Assembly (NCBI GenBank): GCA_027422505.1 | Contig: JAPQWV010000630.1 | Location: 186,001 to 250,000 of the forward strand | Origin: Craterostigma plantagineum | Taxonomy: Eukaryota; Streptophyta; Magnoliopsida; Lamiales; Linderniaceae | DNA length: 64,000 nt | Direction: 5' to 3' | Shown here: piece by piece, positions 54,404-64,000 of the stretch | How the letters are laid out: the number at the start of each line of letters is the position of its first letter | Numbering within the stretch: position 1 is the stretch's first letter | Made by a program: the position numbers and the translations under genes | Notes under the pieces: generated by a model | What the model was told of the DNA's origin: nothing | The model's database searches: none | The model's input: the letters and a program-made list of their open reading frames with translations, nothing else

Positions 54404-57400
54404 GGGCTGAAAAAGAAAGATAAGAAGAGGCCCCTCATGCCCATTACAAAGGCAAAAGGACTATGAGACAAAAGTTGTGACTGACGCGACTAAGGGGACA
54501 AAAGTTGTGACTGACAGCCCACTTACACATTATCCCAGAGGGTCTTATCACTAAGGAATCCTAGAGCCATTGGGAGCTTCTATAAAAAGAGGACTTAGTC
54601 ATTTTCACAAGGCATCATCATTCTTACACTTCTTCATACAGGAAAAACCTCTCAGCTGTAGTGTTGTTTATTTTTTACATGTTCTTGCGAGAGAAAAAGA
54701 GAGAAAAAAGGAGTTGTGAGTGTGTAAATTCCAAACGTGATAAAGAAAACGTTGAATACGCCCCGTGGACGTAGGATTCTAAAGAATCCGAACCACGTAA
54801 TCTCCTCTATCTCTTTACGTCTTTATATGCACCATCTACGTTATATCACATGCACAACTGGGTCTGCACCCGCGAACCTCAAAATACCCATATCCCTGTT
54901 ACGTCCCTTTCACGTCCCCAACGTCCCAACACGTCCCCCAATGTCCCAAACACGTCCCATAACATGTCCCATTCAGTTTCTTACCCATAAGCACCTTACG
55001 CACGTCCCAAAGCTTTGAGATATTAAACCTACCGCTATATAAATTTCCCCGAACCACTTATAAATTTCGTTGATTGGGACAACCCCATATCAAATGGCGC
55101 CGTCTGTGGGAAAATTCAGAGTTGAAGGCATAATGATTTTTCCTATATTGTGCGAAGCTGTGCCTGACGTCTTTTATGTCATCTTTTTTTATTTTTGTTG
55201 GGACGGGACGAAACAATCGAAAAGTCAATAACGCCCTCCTTACGAAAGAACATAGATCCACAGTTTGCGAAAGCCCCTGAAAATAACCGTCTGGAGCAAA
55301 CCACCATCCCAGTGCCCACCTCTGTGATGCTATCATCCCGACTACCCAAACAATAGTCGAAGTCAGAAATGAACCGCGGAGGGGGACCTCTAGAAACTGC
55401 CGAACGTGTTGAGAAACGGCCAGGACCTGAAACACAGGCCAAAGATGATGAAGACGAGCAAGAAAGTACAGATGTATCTTAAAGGAATCTCATATCACCC
55501 AGACGGACCTCCACGAGTCCCGGTAGTGAGCCCCCAAAAAAGCGAAGGGATCTGGGAGCTCCAGAAGAAGGAAAAATACTGAGTCACGCTCGGGAAAAAG
55601 GGAAACCAATGCCACAAGTCACCATAGGGAACCCTGGGAATCTCCACCAAGAATCCCACGGAGATCCACACCACTATGCAAATTCAGAAGACATCCTGAC
55701 ATCTGCCTGGGGACCTCCCGTGATGAGGAGGCCCTTAGCCGGAACTCCAGGACCCTCTAAATTTCATTCTAATTTATATACCATGATAATATGACTACCA
55801 TACTAACAACTGTTGTCACTTGAAGGATAAAATCGAATGACTCATCCTAGCGGCAAATCTGAAGGAGTACATTGATCATGGCCTTGAACAAGATCCGTAG
55901 CTGAGGAGAAGTCTGTAGGAACTGAAGGCAGACAACGTCCACCTCCTCTAGATAGGAGCCAGTTCCAGTCAAGACTTATGTCCTTGTCATAGTAGGAGCG
56001 CGAGGCACTGGGGACTCCAATGTCCAACAGAGCCTGAATCATGCACTTGAGCATAGGACTTAGAGGCCCAGCTCCGCAATGGTGTACAAAGGTCAGAGGG
56101 ACCTCAAACCCCAGCTCCGCACTGGCACGAAGACCCGAAGCTCTGCCTTCGAGACCTAAAAGCTCAGCTCCGTGCTGGCAAAGAGACCCAAAGCTCCGCC
56201 TTCGGGACCTAAAATCACAGCTCCGCGCTCGCAAGGAGACTCGAAGCTCCGCATTCGGGACCTCCCAGCTACGCGCTGGCATGAAGATCTGAAGTTCCGC
56301 CTTCGGGGCCAATCAGCTCCGCGCTGACGTCCGGAGGTCCGCGGGAGATATAAGCCCAGCTTCTCGCTGATACATGAAGATCCTGGGGACCCAGAGGCCA
56401 GCTCCGCACTGGCATACGATGATCCATGGGAGATCGAAGTCCATCTCTGTACGGGCACACGAAGGTCTGTTGGACCTAGAAGTCAGCTCCGTGCCGACGC
56501 TTGAAGATCAGTGAGAGATAAAAGCCCGGTTCCACGTGGGCACAGAAGATCCACGAAAGACATCCCGCGTTGATAAGGCTCTTAGCCGGGACCTCAGGAC
56601 CCTCCAAAATCTCGCTCTCTATTTTATATTATTCATAATAAATGTATGCATAGTACTGACGATTGCTATTATTTGAAGGGATAAATAGAGAGGCCCGTCC
56701 AAGCCGTTGCATTAAAGGAGTCTGTCCAAGGTTCTGTTCTAGATTACAGAGAAAAATTCGTAGCTCCGCCGAACGAGGGAAGACCATCTCCACCATCTCC
56801 AAACAAAAGAGTTTCACCATCACTTAGGGCCCCTATGCTCATTATAGTTGGAGGTGCTCGTGGAGAGGATTCCAAGCAAGCTAGAAAGATCGAAGTAAGA
56901 CCTCGGTTCCGCGTTGACGTACAAAGATCCTCAGGAGGCCAGCACCTCACTGGCAAGAAGACCCGGAGCTCTGCCCTCGGGACCTAAAAGACCAGCTCCT
57001 CGCTGGCAGAAGGACCGGGAGCTCCGCTCTGGGAGAAGACTTAAATCCCAACTCTACGTTAGCACGAAGACATGAGTTTCCCATTCAATACCTTAGGGTT
57101 CAGCTCCGTAGATGGAGACTTGATATGGGATCTCCAACCAGCTGAACCCAGCTCCGTGTTGGTATGGGGACAAGGAAGCCAAGCTTCGCACCAGAGGATC
57201 TGATGTGATCGAGAAGTTTATCCCGGAACACCTGAAAAAGGTGTTAGACGTGGCTGCGAATATGATTCGAAGGTGATTGATTAGGAGTCATGGGGATCTA
57301 TGCCGCATAAAGGACTTGAAGGCCAGCTCCGTGCTAGCTTACGAAAATACGCAGAGCCCAGCTCCACGCTGGTATACGAAGACCCTCAGAAGATCCAGCC

Positions 57401-59202
57401 CAACCCCGTACTGACACACGAAAGTCCCCAAGATCGAAAGTCTGGCTACGCACTGGCATGAAGACCCGACTTTTTACATTCGGGGACCTAAAAGTTAACC
57501 CTTATGCTGGCATAAGAAGACATGCTTTACATGTTGGGGATTCAAAAGTTAGCTCCGTACTGACGTGCGAAGGCCCGATTTCTCCGTTCATAGTCTATAA
57601 GCCCAGCTCCTTGCTGGCATAGAAGACTCAATCATCCAATGCGGATCTTCAGAGAATAGCTCCGTGCTCAGGACCTATGACACTAGCTCTCCACTGGCAT
57701 AAGAAAACCACCAAAAAGGGATTTATGAAGACCAGCTCTGCTGGAAAAAGAGACACGAGCTATGAGTTCGGGATCTCAAAGTCCCGCCCCTCATTTGCAT
57801 ACGAAGGTTCGTTTTTGGGGAACTCCAAACCAACTCCGTCCGAACAAAGGAAGGCCCAGAGTACGTCATTGGGATCTATGGACTAGATCCATATGAAGAC
57901 CCAATCTATTCAATTGGGACATATGAGCCAGCTCCACTATGATGGCAAAGCACCGATCCCACCATTAGAAATATATTATGTCAGCTCCATGCTGGTATGA
58001 AGGATCTGAGATGCTCCCATGAGAAGATCCTTTTCACCCACAAGTCAAGATCGTTTAACAATCGTTGTAGCCAGTTCCCAATTCCATTCGGTCATTCAAG
58101 GGAACTCCACGCCGTGCTCATTACACATTTCGCCGGCTCAAGAAGATAACCCGAAGATAATATGCCGAAGTAGAGGGAGGACGGGGACCTCGGCGCATGC
58201 ATCAGCAGGTCCAACATTGCGGCCCTGGGAGCATCCACCGCTTTCTTTATCAAAGATAACTATTATGCCAGGAAGGCAGCTACTTTAACATGAACGAAGT
58301 AAAATCGCCATCGCCCAAGAAGAAAAGCAAGCCACTGCAACTGAACAAGACGGAGCGAGCAAGAAATATGACCACGGAAAACTATTACCACCTTAGTCTT
58401 ACAACAAGGAGCTGTCGGGCTCTCATCGTAGTGTCCTGTGGAACCTCATGCCGATATGCCACAACATGGAGGAGATCCTGTCTAGCCGTGAGGCATCTCG
58501 TGATCTGGGGCCCTTTAAATCGCATTCTCATATATATCATCAATACCTTAATAAGTGCATGCATCATATTAACAGTCGCTATCATTTAAAGGGTTAAAAG
58601 CAAAGGGTCCATCCTAGTAGGACATTCGAGGAAGTTCGTTGGTCATGGCCACGGAGGGTCTGAAAGTTGCCAAAAAGGAGTTCAGGGGATCTGTGTCGAC
58701 TAAAGGCAGACAACCCTTGCCTTCTCTCGATAAGGGCCAGCTCTATTTGTGGGTCACACCCCTATCACCTTAGGAGCTCCAGGCAAAGGGGGATACCAAT
58801 TTTCAACAGAGCCCAAAATCGTACGTCTGAGGATTCGAAGACGAATCTTTGGAAGTCCTGGTATTTTCAGCAGAACAATATCTATAACTCGAAGAAGGGG
58901 ATGAAGAGACTTACCTAAGCCGGACACATAGTGAGCTTGTTTGCCGCAGCAGTTGACATGACTCCAAATTCATCGGAAAAAAGAAGCAGGGGGATCTGTG
59001 CCATATAAAGGCAGACAACCCCCACTTCCTTCAAAAAAGGGAGAACAAGTCGGGGAAATTTGGGAGACCAACAGAGCTCCCGAAGATGTCATGCCCACGA
59101 AGTAAAGTTGATATCAAAAGAAAAGGAGGCCATCATGCAAGGAACCGGACATGATGAGAAGATGGGTCCTCCAACTTACAACAAGAGCCAAATAACGAGC
59201 TT
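54404..59202 (+). mobile_element. Older, decayed Tat element (LTR remainder, gag debris)
   Basis: Its LTR runs to 55092 (..ACCCCATATCA), with the primer site TGGCGCCGTCTGTGGGAA at 55095-55112. Gag-like sequence follows: repeated echoes of the zinc-knuckle region (ATTCTAATTTATAT..ACCATACTAACAACTG) at about 55760-55870, 56595-56680 and 58505-58610, and a protease-tail match MGDQQSSRRCHAHEVK at 59060. RT and integrase are absent. It ends where the LTR-like block at 59203 begins. Confidence 0.8.
56020..58000. repeat. Diverged CAGCTCCGCGCTGGCA tandem array
   Basis: Some 30 diverged copies of CAGCTCCGC.CTGGCA..GAAGACCC..AGCTCCGCCTTCGGGACC, spaced about 50-70 bp. The best copies lie at 56080-56320. 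It interrupts the gag debris of the older Tat element. Confidence 0.85.
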
Positions 59203-61689
59203 TGTGACGACCCGCCATCTACTACTATTTTCATACGCTAACTTACGTGACAAAATAAAATATAAAATATATTACATAGGAACATCGATAAAATTTTTCG
59301 ATTTTACAAAACACACCATACCCAACTATTTTACAATACAAACATTGTTCAAATTTTACATACAATACAAACGTATTTTACAAAAACACACATAATTAAA
59401 CGTAATGCCCGCCGCACAGGTCGCATCCATGTACATACCACCCTCAAAAGTCACCGGAAGTTCCAGAAGGACCAGCCTCGTCATCTAAATGTTTACGTAC
59501 CGGATTCGCTACGTCTACAACACATAAAACATGGGATGAACTATAAAGCTCAGTAAGTGAAAATATGCATGTATGCACGTGTCCAAAATAGCAAAGGCAT
59601 CCGCGCCAGTGCTTTCTAATACTATCCTCACATCATACTCATTCATTTCTCATTTTCATCAGGGCCCATAACTACTTTCTAACCGCACCATCATAACATG
59701 AGCTCAAATCCTCTTCGGATAAAAATACGATAGTGGCCCACACTGGCTAGGATAAAATTAGGGTTTATCTCCAATCTTATCATTCACCATGTCGCCCCTC
59801 TATCAAATTACTTTCTTGGTACTATAGTTATATTACGTGCCTTCCCAATACCTAAATAATTTAGGTAAATATACTCGACGGTTTTACCCCCGTCATGGTG
59901 CCTTTGTAGAAGTAGCTATATTCTCATCTATTTCCATTACATATAACTCGCTTTCCACTCAAGTAATATAATGCACGCTCATTCCTCAAAACTCAATATG
60001 ACTCGTGCGTGCACATGATCATGATGCGTAAATAATGCAACAATAAACATTCCAAACACTCGCATATAACAGATAATTCACATACCACGTATTCATCGAA
60101 GCAATTAGTCACGTAGTAATACACACATCAACCAATTTATGTGTTGTAGGTGAAATTCTCACTTACCTGATATCCTTAGCTTATCGTACGGTTAAATCGC
60201 TAACCTTCAAATCCTAATTATAAAAACATATAAAATTATAATTCATTAATTTAATTATAATTTCATGAAATTGATTAAATTTTAAAACCCTATTTTCGAC
60301 TTGTAATTTCAAAACCCTAAAATTTACAACTTTAACCTAAACTGAGAAATATAATTGATATAATCTCGGCATAAATTAAAATATATCTCGACACCACATA
60401 GAGCTTAATATCATTCTTTATTATTCAAACAAAGTTTCGACATTTATTAAACTATACTATGAATCTCGATATTACATGATACATCTCGAAACATCACATA
60501 GTCACTCGACATTTTCACTTCAAAATCCTACTCGACATCTTTAACTACATATGATACATATCGACATCTTATACCAATAACACATCTCGACATTTATAGA
60601 TCTCAATCGGTTCGACATTTATTAAATAATACCCAAAGATGTCGAGACACCTCACACCAAAATCTCGAAAGCATTTCACCTAAGACACATATCATTCGAC
60701 ATTTCTTAGTGATCTATCTCGACATTCTATCTCAAAATTCTCTTTTGCAATTCATAAATCTCGACACAACATATAACATTTCGACATTTATTCAAGATCC
60801 ATTTCGACATTTATTCATCACTATCTCGACATTCTCTTCAAAATTTATAAAACTCGAAGTAACTTCACATAACCCATATCGATATCCTACTCGATATTTT
60901 ACCCGACATTTATCAAAATTTCGAACCAACTACATATAATCATTTCAAAATCCTTACAAAACACTATTTAATTCTTAACCCTTATAATCTTTCGATCAAA
61001 ATCTTATCTATCATGAACACCTTAATTATCACAAGAACACTTTAAATATCATATCAACTCTAAATGATGTTTTTTTTTTTCAAAAATCAAAAACCCTAAA
61101 GAATATAAACTTACATAAATTTCATGTTTAATAACACTTAAATAAGCCAAAACCTAATTTAAAATATAAAGATTATAGTAAGAACTCTTACCGAATTCCA
61201 AGTTACGTTATGGAAAACTATTTCAGTTCTTCGCCTCCTTCCTAGACTTGTTCCACGAAAATTTCATCTAACAGATTTCTTTCTTTCCTTATTGTTATAT
61301 TAAATATTTATTATTATCACCTTAGCTTTAAGTCGTTTTCTGCTTTCCCTTTTAATTTAGAATGTTTGGACTCATCCCATTGTTAATCTTGTAGTAAGTT
61401 CAATGATGAAGACGTTTACCAAATCTTTAAACCTTAGATTAATCATTATTTAATATTACATATATTACTAATAATTTCGAAATCCTTATTAGAAGATGTC
61501 GAAACATATGCTTTGAAAGAATTTCAAAGGATAATTCGAAATTTTCCTTGTTTCCAACTTCATCCAAATTTCAAACTTCTTCCATAAAATTCCAAAATCA
61601 TCACCTAGATTTCGAAATTCTCTTTAACCTCTAATTTCGAACTTCTCCTTATTCATTTGTTTCAAAATTTATCCAAAAGAAACCCTAAG
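59203..61689 (-). repeat. LTR-like Gypsy block, related to 23341-25580
   Basis: The plus strand begins TGTGACGACCC, the reverse of a GGGTCGTCACA LTR end. It contains GGGATGAACTATAAAGCTCAGTAAGTG and GTGGCCCACACTGGC, which I associate with Tekay-type LTRs. The segment 60340-60910 is crowded with TCTCGACATTTAT words. The other end is not seen, because the Copia at 61690 starts there; it may continue beyond the window. Confidence 0.5.
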
Positions 61690-61988
61690 TGTTAGGATAT
61701 TTAATTGGTTGTGTCAATAGTTTAAGTCTTGGGATTAATTATGTAATTATCTTTAGCTTGGGCTTTGGACTAGATAGTAATTATTTTATTATTAGTGATT
61801 GGGCCTTAATATACCTAGGGTTAATGTGGTATATAAGGTTTTACCAACTCACTTTGAAAGCTAATCAAAGATCAAAAGGCTTACTCTTATTTTCACACAC
61901 TACACACACTCAAAGGTGAGAAACTCTCCCTTCTTCATTCCATTTAGCCTCTTTGATTCCTTGTTTGGTGCATTTCGGGACCAACAAG

Positions 61989-62000
61989 TGGTATCAGAGC
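61989..62000 (+). other. Primer binding site (initiator Met tRNA)
   Basis: TGGTATCAGAGC two bases after the LTR end. Confidence 0.9.
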
Positions 62001-62439
62001 AAACGTGGATCGATCTGCATTGATTTGAATCCAGTTTCGTTCGATTCCAAGCAAGATCAAAGGTGTTTTTGAGCAAAAAATTGTTTTCGGGCATTTTGAG
62101 CTTGTTTTGGGGTTTTGATGCTTCGTTTTTATGTTTAAAACCTTTCCCCAGATCGAGTCTATGCCTCAAATGTATTTAGAACACTTTTAGATCAGTTTTA
62201 ACGAGTTTTGAGCGAGATTAAAGCAAAAACTTTTCAGAAAAAGGACATCTCGGCCATTTTCTGTTTTCGGTCGATTTGACCCATTTTTTGTTGTTTTTAG
62301 CTCACAAATCGGTCGATCATGTGTTTAGGGAAGAATCTCTGAAGTTTAGGATCAAGTTTGAGCGATTTTGGTTGAGATTTGAGTGAAAACATACGGTTTT
62401 TCTGGAAAATGTCGCGACAAAGCAATGGAACAGTACTTG

Positions 62440-63180
62440 ATGTTCTTGCCCGCGAAATTTTACTGAATCGTTCAAATCCGCGAAAGTTTCATCTCTGCGA
62501 AGTTGAATCCGAGAATTTTTGAACCGCGAAACGTCTCTTTCACTGAATTTTTTTTCGCAACGGTCTACGCTCACAATCCGAGAATTTTTACACCGCGAAA
62601 ATTTCGCTTTCACTGCAGTTTCTCGCAACAACCTATGCTCAAAATCCGAGAAAGTTTGAATCCGCGAAAATTTTTCTTAGGCCCAATTTTTCTCAACTTC
62701 GTACTCTTTAAAATCCGAGAAACTTTATACACGAGAAAGTCAATTCCAAGAATCTTTCTAAGCCGCGAATTCTTTTTTCTCAGCCGAGAACTTGTTGAAA
62801 ATCTTTACATCCGAGAAAGTTTTCTAAGCCGAGAAAGTTTATTACATCTGAGAAAGTTTTTCAAAACCACGTCTCTTCCAAATCCGAGAAAATTTCCTAA
62901 AAATCACACTTCACCACTCGATGCGATTTTCTTTAACTTGCGAAATTTTCTTGTGAAGATTTTAAAACTCTCAACTTAGAATCATTCCCACACGCGAAAC
63001 TTTTAAATCCGAGAAAATTTTCACATGTGAATTTTTTTATTTCTCCTTCAGATTCACAAACACCGAAATTCCTCAACACTTAATTTCTCGGATAACATTT
63101 CACTAATCACGTCTCCTTGAGCTGCGAATTTTTTTTCCTCTTTCGTGTCAAGTCTTTCTCGTGTTAAAATCTTCTTGGGT
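62440..63180 (+). repeat. ATCCGAGAAA/CCGCGAAA short repeats in the Copia leader
   Basis: More than twenty copies of an 8-10-bp word (ATCCGAGAAAATTT, CCGCGAAAATTT, GCCGAGAAAGTT) at irregular spacing of 20-40 bp between primer site and gag. Non-coding, with a strong TTTTC bias. Confidence 0.8.
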
Positions 63181-63492
63181 TAAATTTTTCTCAAACTTTT
63201 TAAGATTTGATCCTCACACTTTAGAACTATCTCCCTAGACCACTTTTGAGATAAAATTTGTTTTTGCTCCCCAAGTCTCAATTTTAAATTTCTAGAACTA
63301 CTCCTAATTTCAAGATATATTTCTCTTTCATACATTATCGACCATCTCACATGCTCACTTAGTTCTAAGAAATTCTTTAACCAATTTTATTCTCAAAACT
63401 CTACTCATCAAACTCGTATTTCTCATATCGTTCGTTACTAACTTTCTTATCTACGCAAGATCAATACCACGGACGATTCGACTGCACCAACC

Positions 63493-64000
63493 ATGTCTAC
63501 CACGAATGACATCTCCATAGTGGGCTCCGACACCAGGCCTCCGATGCTGCGACAAGGCGACTACAGCATATGGACAAACCGGTTCCTCACGTTCATCAGG
63601 AACAAAGGCGCACCACTCTCTCAATACCTTCTGGACTCCATCTTCAACGGCCCAGCACAGTTCTGGACAACCATCCCTGCACAGCCAAACGCAAACCCTC
63701 CCATGGATGAACGCCGCACTCCAAGAGGTCCCATCAATGAGGATGAACTGCTCGTGAACAGGCCGACGAGACTGCCAAAGGATACCTCTTCCAGGCTTTG
63801 GGAAACGAGGTCTACGGTCACGTTGAGTGCTGCACAACTGCTAAGGAGATATGGGATGAACTTGCAGAAATTATGGCAGGCACAACTGGAAGTGCTCAGG
63901 GGAGGAAATCAGCATGTCTCTCGCAGTATGAACTCTTCCAGGCCTATGAAGGAGAGGAACTGCGTGACACATACCTCCGATACTTGAAGATCATCAATGA
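63493..64000 (+). pseudogene. Copia gag (5' part), frameshifted
   Basis: MSTTNDISIVGSDTRPPMLR followed by GDYSIWTNRFLTFI is the usual Copia gag opening. The matching frame changes near 63765: then ETAKGYLFQALGNEVYGHV, TTAKEIWDELAEIM and SQYELFQAYEGEELRDTYLR continue the UBN2-type gag domain to the window edge. One shift therefore breaks this copy. Confidence 0.85.

Larger units (their letters stand above)
61690..64000 (+). mobile_element. Copia retrotransposon, 5' part, runs off the window
   Basis: LTR 61690-61986 (297 bp, TGTTAGGATA..GGGACCAACA), primer site TGGTATCAGAGC at 61989-62000, a 1.5-kb leader and the start of gag at 63493. Confidence 0.9.

Noticed and set aside
1..64000. tRNA or rRNA genes
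   Set aside because: No cloverleaf with conserved A/B boxes or rRNA stretch stood out; the TGGTATCAGAGC matches are retroelement primer sites, not tRNA genes.

Overview
This is a stretch of plant nuclear DNA, most likely from a eudicot. The evidence is a spliced class II LOB-domain gene, a CLE peptide gene, a ginkbilobin/DUF26 gene, and a dense, nested mixture of plant transposon families (MULE, hAT, Harbinger, Stowaway, TRIM, Copia, Ty3/Gypsy Tat, LINE). No bacterial or organellar signal is present. Host genes are sparse: LBD (205-1237, -), CLE43-like (13043-13333, -), a DUF26 gene (14594-15028, +) with a broken tandem copy (18557-18860), and a small spliced protein of unknown role (42211-42910, -). 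A gene fragment lies near 40.7-41.0 kb. Everything else is mobile DNA or its debris.

Layout. 0-1.4 kb: LBD gene and promoter. 1.6-3.1 kb: a Tourist/Harbinger element and a foldback element. 4.4-11.6 kb: a large MuDR-like element carrying a MURA transposase with an OTU protease exon (+) and a convergent plant-mobile-domain (PMD) gene (-), separated by an AT-rich array of about 134-bp units. 11.6-18.9 kb: CLE, Stowaway, DUF26 genes, TRIM debris and a 2-kb hAT. 18.9-23.3 kb: a broken Copia element. 23.3-25.6 kb: an LTR-like block. 25.8-26.7 kb: a TRIM with three LTRs. 28.1-33.3 kb: a second, decayed MULE with a PMD pseudogene and a MURA remnant, again convergent around AT-rich DNA. 33.5-40 kb: hAT and MULE MITEs and a LINE tail. 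42.2-43.4 kb: the small host gene. 43.8-59.2 kb: one Tat-type Gypsy element (43843-54403) inserted into the LTR of a related, more decayed one. 59.2-61.7 kb: another LTR-like block, cut by a Copia element that runs off the end.

The most interesting system is the 4.4-11.6 kb element. Its two genes point toward each other as mudrA and mudrB do in maize MuDR, but the second gene encodes a PMD protein. At each end is an array of near-perfect 21-bp palindromes repeating every 32-33 bp (five units left, nine right). On the right the array lies inside the first intron of the PMD gene, and that gene's start codon lies in the terminal region. The second MULE/PMD copy has its own palindrome array of unrelated sequence in the matching place.

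Limits: coordinates of spliced genes come from reading splice signals and frames by eye; family names come from recognised motifs, not searches. TE ends are firmest where target-site duplications are visible and are stated as approximate elsewhere.
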